Assembly: GCA_029256645.1 (NCBI GenBank)
Contig: JAQSXM010000001.1
Span: forward strand, 1 to 44,559
Direction of reading: 5' to 3'
Source of the DNA: Sporomusa sp.
GTDB lineage: Bacteria; Bacillota_C; Negativicutes; Sporomusales; Sporomusaceae
Length of the DNA stretch: 44,559 nucleotides
Positions 23,992 to 32,271 of the stretch are shown here, piece after piece. The notes below the pieces were generated by a model. The model did not search any database. It was not told where the DNA came from and saw only the letters and a list, made by a program, of their open reading frames with translations. Both the position numbers and the translations under genes were made by a program. Every line of letters begins with the position of its first letter. Position 1 is the first letter of the stretch.

Positions 23992-25463
23992 AAGGGCAAT
24001 TCACCTCGCAATGCTTTAGCTATTCCGTCCAGCACATAATCCGGGCACGGTATAGCTACACTGTTGCCTAGCATCTTGTACCTGGTTGTATCCGGCTGCC
24101 CCATTGTCCAAAAATCCGGAAAACCTTGCAAGCGTTCACACTCTAAAGGGGTTAAGCGTCTTACGACATACCCTATGCGTACAGGGTTTTGATAGTTTAA
24201 GCTATGCCCGCCCCCCGACTTACTTTGCAATGTTCCGCTTAACTCCGGATTTTCGTACAGGTTGCGGCAGTCTACTGTTGCTACTGCTGCGCCCCTGCTA
24301 TCAAGCGTGAACATCTTATTGTCTTCTCGATATCCAGGACCTGCGGGCCCTGCATTGTCGCTCCTACCAATTACACTGTGCTGTATCGCCACTACTGTAT
24401 CCATATCCATTCGATAGGAAAGGTTTCCCTTAGCCAATAATGGATTTGATACTTCCGGAAATGCAACGGCAATTTGACTTGTAGTCTGCAAAGGTGGGGT
24501 GGCCTCATTCAGCACTGGCGCATTGTCGGATATGCTGGCGTTCGCTTTAAATCCAACGGCTGGAACAATTGGCACGTTATTACCACCAGTCCCCATCTTA
24601 GATAACAGTGTTGGTGAAATATTTATTGACTCTAAGACACGTCTTCTACCACCAATATCCCAGATTGGTATTCTAATGCCTTTTTCAGCATTGGGGGTAG
24701 CTCCTTGCCTCGTTCCTTTGCTCTCCGCAATATACCTCGGCAGGCTTTCGGGCTTAAATAATATTTCTCCGGCACGTCTTCCTCCAAAATCTGCGACAAG
24801 AAAGATGCGTTTTCTACGCTGGGGCACTCCCCAATATTGGGCGTCCAGGATACGCCAAGCGATATCAACCCCGTTGCTTCTAACCATTCCTGCGTTTGCC
24901 CATTTACCAGATCGAGGCATTGAAATTTTGGTTTCTGCGATTTCTTCAAGCACGGTTTTAAAATCAGCGCCCCCATTACTTGACAACGCTCCTGCAACAT
25001 TCTCCCAGAGCAGAAACCTCGGAAATATTCCGCATGTATCGTCCCTCATTTCTCTGTTAATTCTTATAGCTTCCATGAATAGCCCCGATCTTGTTGAAGA
25101 CACTTCTGCTTCGCTGAAACAATCGGGGCAAAAGGAGTGAAGCGCTTTAACTTCCGCAACAGTTTTCTTTTCATAAGCGTATCCGCAATCGGAACATACA
25201 ACTTTCATACCCGCCCCTTTACCGGCCGCGCTTAAATCCTGACAAGGGCTCCCGAATGTTACCACATCAACCGGGCATATCTCTGAACCATTGACTTTCG
25301 TAATATCGCCTAAGTGCTGAAGTTCTGGGAAGTGTTTTTTACTAACAGCAATCGGGCCAGGCTCTACCTCACTTGCCCAAACCGGAATGATGCCGTGCCG
25401 CAAAGCAGCCAAAGGAAAACCGCTTATACCATCAAAATGACTTCCTAACAACGGTATATTCAT
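23988..25463 (-). CDS. DNA cytosine-5 methyltransferase with zinc-ribbon insert
   Basis: A 491-residue C5 methyltransferase. Motif IV is FGSPCQDLS with catalytic Cys74, motif VI is WENVAGAL (ENV 154-156), motif VIII is QRRKRIFLVADF, and motifs IX-X are near the end (RRLTPLECERLQGFPDFW, GNSVAIPCP). Between motifs IV and VI there is a CSDC...CPDC set (Cys 90, 93, 112, 115), a likely zinc ribbon. No restriction enzyme gene is adjacent, so it is an orphan methylase, probably protecting phage DNA. It overlaps both neighbours. Confidence 0.95.
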   Translation of the reverse strand: MNIPLLGSHFDGISGFPLAALRHGIIPVWASEVEPGPIAVSKKHFPELQHLGDITKVNGSEICPVDVVTFGSPCQDLSAAGKGAGMKVVCSDCGYAYEKKTVAEVKALHSFCPDCFSEAEVSSTRSGLFMEAIRINREMRDDTCGIFPRFLLWENVAGALSSNGGADFKTVLEEIAETKISMPRSGKWANAGMVRSNGVDIAWRILDAQYWGVPQRRKRIFLVADFGGRRAGEILFKPESLPRYIAESKGTRQGATPNAEKGIRIPIWDIGGRRRVLESINISPTLLSKMGTGGNNVPIVPAVGFKANASISDNAPVLNEATPPLQTTSQIAVAFPEVSNPLLAKGNLSYRMDMDTVVAIQHSVIGRSDNAGPAGPGYREDNKMFTLDSRGAAVATVDCRNLYENPELSGTLQSKSGGGHSLNYQNPVRIGYVVRRLTPLECERLQGFPDFWTMGQPDTTRYKMLGNSVAIPCPDYVLDGIAKALRGELPL

Positions 25464-26338
25464 AGCAAGCAGTCCTCTATAAATTTCTCAGCTTCTAACT
25501 CGATCAAATTCTTAACGCCTTGTTTATAGTAACTTTCTTTTAGCTCGATCCCCACATAATACCGATCGTATTTAATCGCTTCATGCCCTGTACTACTAAT
25601 GCCGTTAAAAGGATCTAATACGACGTCACCAGTATTTGTCCAAAGCCGCAAAGCTCTTTCAATTACTTCTAGCTGCAAAGGGCAAATATGACGTTCATCG
25701 TCTTCACTTCTTGCGGCCTTATATTGAAGTGTGTTTGAAGGTTTAATATCCATCCATACCGGCGAGGCGTACTCTTGCCAATCAGATACCGGAAAGGATT
25801 CATTTGTATGAGTAACAGGATCAGGGTTTACACCGGGTTTTCTGAGGGTTACTAAATAATCAGGAATCCCCTGCCGACTTAGGCAAGAATCTTTTTTTAA
25901 CTGCTTATGAAGTAGGCCAAGTGCTTTGGTCCTTTGCATAGCCGTAACAGGATTTTTCCAGATTGTCACTTGGCTATGAAGCACGAAACCAGCTCGGTTA
26001 AATATGCGGATTAGGTGCCCCCTGAAATCTCTTAACCCAATTACACCGTCACGCTCTTTATGCAGCGGCAAATCCATGCAGTGTATTGATATGTTCCGTC
26101 CTGGTTTCATTACCCGGTACAACTTCAGAGCTAAAAACCGCATATGTTTGGCAAACTGACGATAATCTTTGTTATTGCCTATATCCCTTTCGCTGTTGCT
26201 GTAAGTGTAGAGAGAGGCAAACGGCGGCGAGAATATGGAATAATCAATAGAGTTTTCCGGAAGCCCATCCAGGACCTCGCAACAATCACCGTGGTAAAGT
26301 GCCCACATATCGCCGTGAGTTTGATTTAATACCTTCAC
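25460..26338 (-). CDS. DNA amino-methyltransferase (N6-adenine or N4-cytosine)
   Basis: A 292-residue beta-class methyltransferase. Motif IV is FSPPF (residues 36-40), where SPP favours N4-cytosine but does not exclude N6-adenine specificity. The FxGxx-like SAM-binding motif I comes late (DPFNGISSTGHEAIK at 242-256), giving the beta order. It lies in the helicase/methylase cluster with no restriction partner. Likely role: modification of phage DNA against host restriction. Confidence 0.93.
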   Translation of the reverse strand: MKVLNQTHGDMWALYHGDCCEVLDGLPENSIDYSIFSPPFASLYTYSNSERDIGNNKDYRQFAKHMRFLALKLYRVMKPGRNISIHCMDLPLHKERDGVIGLRDFRGHLIRIFNRAGFVLHSQVTIWKNPVTAMQRTKALGLLHKQLKKDSCLSRQGIPDYLVTLRKPGVNPDPVTHTNESFPVSDWQEYASPVWMDIKPSNTLQYKAARSEDDERHICPLQLEVIERALRLWTNTGDVVLDPFNGISSTGHEAIKYDRYYVGIELKESYYKQGVKNLIELEAEKFIEDCLL

Positions 26339-26339
26339 A

Positions 26340-27701
26340 TCATCCGGCCTCCTTTAGCCATGCAGGCAGTGTCATTTTTACTGAAGGGATATAAATCCCA
26401 GAATCACGCCTAGTCGCTTGAATGTTTTCTTTCGTTATCTCTTGTGTAGAGCTGATCATGCTTTTCAGCATGATATTGAATTCTGCTTCTTTACGCTTGA
26501 TGTTTTCGACAACAGCGCCTTCTACATCGGAGGAAATAACATGCACGTTAACTTGCTTCTGCTGGCCAAACCTCCAGCACCGTCGAACAGCTTGATAATA
26601 CTGTTCAAAACTGTGTGACAAACCCACAAATGCCTCATTGCGGCAGTGCTGCCAGTTCAGTCCAAACCCGGCTATACTCGGCTTTGTGACCAAGCGCTTC
26701 ACTGTACCATCTGTAAAACCTTTTAGAATCTTCTCTTTGTATTCCGGCTTATCACCGCCCCGGATTTGCACAGCCCCTTCGATTGCATTGACCAGGGCGT
26801 CAGCTTCATCATTCAAATTGCACCAGATAATAAAAGGTTCATCAATGCTATTTACAATCTCAGCGCATTGTTTTACGCGTTCAATCAAAGTGTCTTTAGC
26901 GGCTAATCGCTGATCAGTCAATGTCTTCGCCTGTTCTTTACCGGTAATGATGGTGTGCGGAATAATATTCAATTCTGGAAGAATAAAAGCGGAACCGTCA
27001 TATCCCAGGTCTGCCGGGTTTTGCATCATAACCGCCCAGGAGGATACCCAACGCCAATACTCTTCCTGCGCGTGACCTTTTAAGCGCCATTTGCTTGTAT
27101 CGCCGCCATCGTGAACAAAGAACATCGAGAGCATTTCATTTCTTGTCATCACGCCAAGAAATTCGGCATGATTAGCCAGCTCCATATAATCGTTAGGGCT
27201 TGGCGTAGCTGTGCAAGCTAACTTAAACCGGGTATCAGCAAAGGCGTCAATAATCTGGTTTCGCATTTTACCTGCGAAGGATTTTAAGATTGAGCTTTCA
27301 TCGAGTACGATTCCGGAAAACTCAGCAGGATCAAAACGCTCGAGCTTTTCATAGTTCGTGACGTTAATACCGTCGATCACGTCAGCCTTACTGTTGCATT
27401 GCTTAACTTCGATGCCGAATTTGGCACCTTCTGCTGCTGTCTGACCGGCTACGGCTAAAGGTGCCAATATGAGTACCGGCTGCCAGGTGTTCTCGAAAAC
27501 GTGATTCGCCCACTCTAGCATCTGGAGCGTCTTACCTAATCCGCACCCTTCAAATAGCGCAGCTTTACCCTTTTTAAGCGCCCATTGAACAATATCATGC
27601 TGGTACTCAAATAGGTTTTTGTTAATAGCACCTGCAGGAACATCAATTCCCGCAGACGCTACAACGATTCGTTTTTTATCTAGAAACTCGTTGTAATCCA
27701 A
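26340..27701 (-). CDS. SNF2-like superfamily 2 helicase (second)
   Basis: A 453-residue helicase distinct from the one at 19.4-20.7 kb. Walker A is EGCGLGKT (GLGKT at 54-58), the DE box is IVLDESSILKS, motif III is LACTATPSPNDYMEL, and motif VI is YQAVRRCWRFGQQ. It starts TTG at 27701 after AGGTGGTG. It is next to two methyltransferases, an arrangement seen in other phages, where such helicases may assist modification or replication. Confidence 0.92.
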   Translation of the reverse strand: MDYNEFLDKKRIVVASAGIDVPAGAINKNLFEYQHDIVQWALKKGKAALFEGCGLGKTLQMLEWANHVFENTWQPVLILAPLAVAGQTAAEGAKFGIEVKQCNSKADVIDGINVTNYEKLERFDPAEFSGIVLDESSILKSFAGKMRNQIIDAFADTRFKLACTATPSPNDYMELANHAEFLGVMTRNEMLSMFFVHDGGDTSKWRLKGHAQEEYWRWVSSWAVMMQNPADLGYDGSAFILPELNIIPHTIITGKEQAKTLTDQRLAAKDTLIERVKQCAEIVNSIDEPFIIWCNLNDEADALVNAIEGAVQIRGGDKPEYKEKILKGFTDGTVKRLVTKPSIAGFGLNWQHCRNEAFVGLSHSFEQYYQAVRRCWRFGQQKQVNVHVISSDVEGAVVENIKRKEAEFNIMLKSMISSTQEITKENIQATRRDSGIYIPSVKMTLPAWLKEAG

Positions 27702-27722
27702 AATTCACACCACCTTAGCCCA

Positions 27723-28043
27723 TCAAGATAAAAAGTCTTCCAAATCATCATCTGCCGGTTCTTCCCTTGATGCTTTACGGCTGATGATTGAATCTTCATC
27801 CTGGAAACGCCCGTCAATCAAGTGTCGTAAAACTTCCAGCTTCTCCAATATGCCTTTAATATCTGCCGGCACTTTAATCTCGTTTTCAACCAGTCCTTTC
27901 ACAGCACCGGCTAATGTCGGGTAATACCCTTCTGTACTCCAGCGCTCTTTGCCGCTCTCTTCTGCAACAAACCGCTGCTGCAGAATCCAGTTGTATTGAT
28001 CCGAAATGATTTGCCAATCATCATTAATCTTTAGTAGGGACAT
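27723..28043 (-). CDS. Hypothetical early phage protein (DUF5405-like)
   Basis: A 106-residue acidic protein. The N-terminal half (INDDWQIISDQYNWILQQRF, then YYPTLAGAVKGLVENEI) resembles small phage proteins of the DUF5405 type; the C-terminus is strongly acidic (EEPADDDLEDFLS). The ATG at 28043 (MSLLKINDDW) is preferred; further open codons lie inside the preceding gene. Function unknown. Confidence 0.7.
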   Translation of the reverse strand: MSLLKINDDWQIISDQYNWILQQRFVAEESGKERWSTEGYYPTLAGAVKGLVENEIKVPADIKGILEKLEVLRHLIDGRFQDEDSIISRKASREEPADDDLEDFLS

Positions 28044-28356
28044 ATTCCACACTCTCCAGGTGGCGCTCATCCTGTTCAGCGCCTAAAATCGCATAACCGC
28101 ATATATCCCGCCAGGGGCTTTCCCCAAATGCTTTTTTATCGCCCCGGGCAATACGGCCAATCTTGTCCATTACGCGAAGGACCAGGAGAGCATCATCGTA
28201 CTGTTCCGGTTTAATCCCTTCCGGATACAGTATTTTAAATATATCTTGAGCCCCGCGAATCATATCGCCGTAAGCAGCTTGCTTTTCGGTTACTAAGCGC
28301 CCAACTTCAGCGCCAATTGATTCATATACTGAGTCGTAATTTTTAGGTGTTGCCAT
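28024..28356 (-). CDS. MazG-like / Nmad1 (DUF1599) family protein
   Basis: A 110-residue all-helical protein with KQAAYGDMIRGAQDIFKILY, QYDDALLVLRVMDKIGRIAR and ESPWRDICGYAIL. These D, E and R/K-rich helices match the DUF1599 family, related to MazG-type nucleotide pyrophosphohydrolases. In phages such proteins are thought to adjust nucleotide pools or support DNA base modification. It overlaps the radical SAM gene by 14 bases. Confidence 0.72.
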   Translation of the reverse strand: MATPKNYDSVYESIGAEVGRLVTEKQAAYGDMIRGAQDIFKILYPEGIKPEQYDDALLVLRVMDKIGRIARGDKKAFGESPWRDICGYAILGAEQDERHLESVEYVPTKD

Positions 28357-29176
28357 TTTTCATCCTCCACTCTTTCATGAAAGTCCGTGTAATAGCTGGC
28401 CTACTCCAGGTTCTTGCAAACCGCTCCCATTCCTGATCGTATTTAATCCGATCCTCTGGTTGAAACAGCTGCGCAAAAGGTAATGCCCCAGCTTCATAAA
28501 CTTCAATAAGTCTTTGCTGATTTTCTTCCATGCTGTCACCGACTAGTACATAGCATCGAATTTTATTCTGACTGAAGCCTGCTCTCTTCAGCCTTTCGCA
28601 CGCTGTTTTCAGATCGTTTAACGCGCCTTTGGTATCACAGGCTAGCCAAAGTTCATGGATGTGTAAACCGCGCATCTCTTCAATATCCCAATCGGTCAGC
28701 CAGGTAGTTTTTAGCCCGCCTTTAAAATCAATTTTTCGCTGAGTTTTAAGCATGTCATAGACTTTTCGACGATGGCCCAAGGAACAACCTAAGAAATTAT
28801 TATCTTGGATGATGTTCCCGGCTTTGACCTCGGTTTCTCTTAATCTTCCTTCTCTCTTAGGTACAAAGCACCATGGGCATTCCAGGGGGCAGCCACGGCT
28901 ACAAAAGGTTATTCCGGGGGCAACATACAGCCCCGGAATAAATTCAGAAGTACACGGATCATCAAAAGCTGGCCCACCTACAAGAACAGGTTTGTTGGTC
29001 ATTTCCTGCCAAGACTCTTGAAGTTCCAGGGCCCGTTCTTTATCCCACGTAAAGACTGCGCAGACATGGATTTCATCGTGTTCCGGTATAATAGCCCCTG
29101 GTTCATCGAAAAAGCAAAGATCATCTATCGGTGTAAAAGATGATTTCTTAGGAAAAACTCTGATGATCCTTTTCAT
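28343..29176 (-). CDS. Phage radical SAM protein
   Basis: A 277-residue protein with the radical SAM iron-sulfur motif CPLECPWC (Cys 96, 100, 103; C-x3-C-x2-C) and one more cysteine just upstream (Cys 92). Further features are VLVGGPAFDD, LKTTWLTDWDIEEM and the C-terminal FAQLFQPEDR. The ATG at 29176 is chosen because the preceding gene ends at 29178; upstream open codons overlap that gene. The substrate is unknown. Placement between DNA polymerase and nucleotide-pool genes suggests nucleotide or tRNA chemistry, but this is not shown. Confidence 0.85.
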   Translation of the reverse strand: MKRIIRVFPKKSSFTPIDDLCFFDEPGAIIPEHDEIHVCAVFTWDKERALELQESWQEMTNKPVLVGGPAFDDPCTSEFIPGLYVAPGITFCSRGCPLECPWCFVPKREGRLRETEVKAGNIIQDNNFLGCSLGHRRKVYDMLKTQRKIDFKGGLKTTWLTDWDIEEMRGLHIHELWLACDTKGALNDLKTACERLKRAGFSQNKIRCYVLVGDSMEENQQRLIEVYEAGALPFAQLFQPEDRIKYDQEWERFARTWSRPAITRTFMKEWRMKNGNT

Positions 29177-29177
29177 C

Positions 29178-29378
29178 TCAAACCATTGTTCCGGGAATCT
29201 CCACTTTGCCACGAAATGCAGCGCTTTCCCATTCCGAACGATAATTTTGTTTTGACTTTGTTTCAATGCTGATCGAATGACGCTCAATTTTAATACCTGG
29301 CATTTTTCTTAGCAAATCCTCACGGATTAATTGCTTTAAATCTTCTTCCGTATACTCGACACTGATCTTCCCAGCCAT
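29178..29378 (-). CDS. Small hypothetical early protein
   Basis: A 66-residue protein beginning MAGKISVEYTEEDLKQLIRE and ending FRGKVEIPGTMV. The EYTEEDL.Q.I.EDL layout is common in small phage early proteins of unknown function. It lies between DNA polymerase and radical SAM genes, in the same operon; GGAGGATG precedes the ATG. Confidence 0.75.
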   Translation of the reverse strand: MAGKISVEYTEEDLKQLIREDLLRKMPGIKIERHSISIETKSKQNYRSEWESAAFRGKVEIPGTMV

Positions 29379-29390
29379 AAAACATCCTCC

Positions 29391-31352
29391 TTAATCATCT
29401 TTTTTATAATAAGCAGTTTCGTACCCATCACCCCGAAGCTGCAGTCCGGGAGCCCACGGTATCGGTTTCCCCATCAATTCGCCCAGATGATCAACAGAGC
29501 CAAAACCAAACGGTACTTCACACACAATTTCATCATGGACGTGCATCCCGATTTTATAGCCGGCATCATCCGCCCGGAACATTGCTTCCCTCAGGCAATC
29601 TCGTGCAACGGCCTGGACAATATTTTCCACCAGTTTGCCGCCGTAAGTTTTCAACCGGCCCCATTGCTTCGTTTCCTGGTCCATACCTTCATAAGTGAGG
29701 GACGGCTTCTGAAACTTCTCGTCAATTTCAATTCGCGGCCGTACATACGCTAAGCGCCGCCCGGACGGTAATCTAATAAACAGCATTCCGGATTCAAATC
29801 TGAAGGCAATTCCTTTAACGAAAGCTACTGTGCTTTTTTCCATAACCGCTTCTATAGCGGCCCTCTGTGCTGCCCACCATAGCTGCACGATATGCGGGTT
29901 TGCTTCGCGCCAGGCTTTAACCAGGGCGGGTAATTCTTCTTCCGTTAGTCCGTTCTTTAAAGCGCCCATTTTGACAAGCGCCCTGGGGCCGCCTTGATAC
30001 CCTAAGGCCAATTCGGCAACTTTCCCTTTTTGTCGTAGGGGGGAGTTTTTATCAATAGACTCTAACGGTACCTTGAACATTTGCGCGGCCGACGCCTCAT
30101 AGATTTTGCCGTGACTTGCAAATACGTCCAGCCTCCACTGTTCACCGGCTAACCATGCTATTACCCGGGCTTCTATCGCGCTGAAGTCAGATACAATGAA
30201 GCGTGAGCCTTCTTCCGGAATAAAAGCGGTTCTAATCAGCTGAGAGAGTACACCCGGCACATTGCCGAAAAGCAATTCCAGCATTTCATATTCACCAGCT
30301 CTTAGCAGCTGCCGGGCTAAGTCCAAATCTTTTAATTTGTTTTGCGGCAGGTTTTGCACTTGTACTAAACGCCCCGCCCAGCGGCCGGTACGATTGGCCC
30401 CGTAAAACTGCAGCAAGCCACGTATGCGGCTGTCGGGGCATACGGCCCGGGCCATAGCCTCATATTTCTTAACAGAGGTTTTAGAGGTTTCCTGTCGTAG
30501 CTCCAGCACCCGTTTTACGGTATCACTTTCTGTCTGCTTCAGCAGCACCGGAATGGACTCTTTATTGAGTGAGTCAATCTCTATGCCTTCTGCATCTTCT
30601 AGCCATTTTTTCAGCTGTGCCACGCTTTTAGGATTGTCTACTCCGGTCAACTCGACAGCTTCCGCAATTAACCGCTTTTGATAGGCGGTATCGCAGGCGA
30701 TTGCGTGAGCAACAAGAGTCTGATCCACTTTCACGCCATACTCATTGATCCGTTGATCTAAGGCCCATAGTTTACGTTCTTCCTCGGGCGGTTGAAAGCG
30801 CAGCATTAACTTTCTCGCTGCTCTCTCTGCCTCAACGTCAGCAGCACAATAGGTTTTAAAGAGGTTCCACTTCTCCAGATCGTGAGTCGGCAGGTTGCGT
30901 GTCCGCTGTTCGTTCGATTTAGTAGGCTTACAAGGTTTGCAGAAGTAAGCAATTACAGACTTTCCTATCCCCATCTTGGCTTTATCTGCCGGTAGCTTCA
31001 GCACTTTTGAAACACCGTCCAAGGTGTGCGGTAGGCCTAGTGTTAAAGCGTGTACCGCGCTACATTGCCATTGATCCGCTGGCATTTCGTCCCGGAAATA
31101 CTCATGAAGGCAAGTACGTTCAAAGTTTGCATTAAAGGCGGTTTTTAATATCGATGGATCACGCAGCGCACTTAAAACAATATCCGGTATGCGCTCACCG
31201 CGGGCTTTATCAACAATCTGTACAGGCTGATCATCAAAGGCGTACCCAAAAAGTAAAATCTCAAAGTCAGGTGAACTTACATACGGGTAAACGCCTGTTT
31301 TCTTTAGGTCAACGCTTGAATAGGTTTCAAGGTCAATGCTGAGAACGCTCAT
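29391..31352 (-). CDS. DNA polymerase, family A, with exonuclease domain
   Basis: A 653-residue replicative polymerase. The N-terminal 3'-5' exonuclease starts with SIDLETYS (D7, E9), with NANFERT near 74-80 and YCAADVEAE near 168-176. Polymerase motif A is VSDFSAIEARVIAWLAGE (Asp389), motif B is RQKGKVAELALGYQGG (440-455), and motif C is HVHDEIV (His606, Asp607, Glu608). All catalytic residues are present. It overlaps the next upstream gene by four bases. Confidence 0.97.
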   Translation of the reverse strand: MSVLSIDLETYSSVDLKKTGVYPYVSSPDFEILLFGYAFDDQPVQIVDKARGERIPDIVLSALRDPSILKTAFNANFERTCLHEYFRDEMPADQWQCSAVHALTLGLPHTLDGVSKVLKLPADKAKMGIGKSVIAYFCKPCKPTKSNEQRTRNLPTHDLEKWNLFKTYCAADVEAERAARKLMLRFQPPEEERKLWALDQRINEYGVKVDQTLVAHAIACDTAYQKRLIAEAVELTGVDNPKSVAQLKKWLEDAEGIEIDSLNKESIPVLLKQTESDTVKRVLELRQETSKTSVKKYEAMARAVCPDSRIRGLLQFYGANRTGRWAGRLVQVQNLPQNKLKDLDLARQLLRAGEYEMLELLFGNVPGVLSQLIRTAFIPEEGSRFIVSDFSAIEARVIAWLAGEQWRLDVFASHGKIYEASAAQMFKVPLESIDKNSPLRQKGKVAELALGYQGGPRALVKMGALKNGLTEEELPALVKAWREANPHIVQLWWAAQRAAIEAVMEKSTVAFVKGIAFRFESGMLFIRLPSGRRLAYVRPRIEIDEKFQKPSLTYEGMDQETKQWGRLKTYGGKLVENIVQAVARDCLREAMFRADDAGYKIGMHVHDEIVCEVPFGFGSVDHLGELMGKPIPWAPGLQLRGDGYETAYYKKDD

Positions 31353-31606
31353 CCTAACAGATCATCCAATTCCTTTTGTTCTCGCTCTTCATCCAATCTC
31401 AGCCGATCCAGCGCTGCCATATCTACCCGTTGAAATGCCCAATTCGTTGCCTTCTTTGAATTACTGAGAAAGCCGTGTACCCGCCCGATGCTGCAGCCGC
31501 GTGCCGTGTGGCAAACGACTAAATCGTCCCTCACCACGTCCAATTTGGTTTTGAAATCATATAAAACTTCCGTGTTACCAGCGAAAGTTACCTGAATAAA
31601 TCGCAT
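31349..31606 (-). CDS. Hypothetical early protein
   Basis: An 85-residue protein (MRFIQVTFAGNTEVLYDFKT). The N-terminal half looks like a small beta-barrel (VVRDDLVVCHTARGCSIGRV) and the C-terminus is a charged helix (REQKELDDLL). Such small proteins commonly precede phage polymerase genes; no function is known to me. The ATG at 31606 follows AAAGGAGGAATGGGCA. Confidence 0.72.
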   Translation of the reverse strand: MRFIQVTFAGNTEVLYDFKTKLDVVRDDLVVCHTARGCSIGRVHGFLSNSKKATNWAFQRVDMAALDRLRLDEEREQKELDDLLG

Positions 31607-31626
31607 TGCCCATTCCTCCTTTTGAT

Positions 31627-31660
31627 ATAACAAGAGGCGGGATATTTCCCCGCCTCTTTT
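31627..31660 (-). terminator. Stable hairpin, possible partial terminator in the early operon
   Basis: A perfect 10-bp stem AAGAGGCGGG / CCCGCCTCTT with a 7-base loop. The T-run is short on both strands (TTGTTAT on minus, TTTAC on plus). It lies between the ssDNA-binding protein gene and the polymerase unit and may give partial termination or RNA processing. Confidence 0.55.
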
Positions 31661-31672
31661 ACTAGCTAGAGG

Positions 31673-32245
31673 CTAGTTCAGAATGTCGTCATCGTCAAAC
31701 TCCAACTCGTCAAAATCATCTTCAGCACGTGATCCACCGCTCAACGGCTCACCATCGGCCCATTTCTGCACGTTGTTTAGGGAAACACCGATTCCCTTAC
31801 CCCCGCCCTTATTAAAGGCGAAGAAATCAACCGATACACGGGCATAGCACCCGCTATATACTTCAGACGGATCAGTAATTTCATTTTTAAATCTATCGAC
31901 TATCCCGGGCTTACGCGTATTTGAGCAATTGAAGAAATAATGTCCGGCGTACTCGGGATTTTTTTCTGCTTTGACTTCTCCGTCGCGAAGAGCGGATTTC
32001 ATTTCACTGTTGAAACGGCTGCCCCAAACCTTTTCACTTTTAGGATCATTTTTAACCGCTTCAATAGCTGCTTTGATTTGAGAAAGCGTAGCTTTATCAG
32101 ATTTCGGAATTAATACAGCTGTTGAGTATTTAGGGGTATCAGTTGGTTTATCTCCCGGTTTTGGCGTAAAAATATAAGCATAACATAATCTCACTTTACC
32201 TGTAATTACTCGATTAGCTGGTTTGCTTTTTCCTTGATTACTCAT
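31673..32245 (-). CDS. Single-stranded DNA-binding protein (DUF2815)
   Basis: A 190-residue protein of the DUF2815 family, T7 gp2.5-like ssDNA-binding proteins. Typical are VRLCYAYIFTPKPGD, KYSTAVLIPKSDKATLSQIK, and GCYARVSVDFFAFNKGGGKG. The last twenty residues are strongly acidic (DDFDELEFDDDDILN), as in gp2.5 and SSB tails that recruit partner proteins. It is directly downstream of the DUF2800 nuclease, a conserved pair. Confidence 0.92.
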   Translation of the reverse strand: MSNQGKSKPANRVITGKVRLCYAYIFTPKPGDKPTDTPKYSTAVLIPKSDKATLSQIKAAIEAVKNDPKSEKVWGSRFNSEMKSALRDGEVKAEKNPEYAGHYFFNCSNTRKPGIVDRFKNEITDPSEVYSGCYARVSVDFFAFNKGGGKGIGVSLNNVQKWADGEPLSGGSRAEDDFDELEFDDDDILN

Positions 32246-32271
32246 TTCACATTTCTCCTCTAAATTAAAAT

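Noticed and set aside
24499..25140. 213-codon plus-strand frame inside the C5 methyltransferase gene
   Set aside because: All methyltransferase motifs lie on the minus strand, and the plus frame shows no recognisable motif or start signal.
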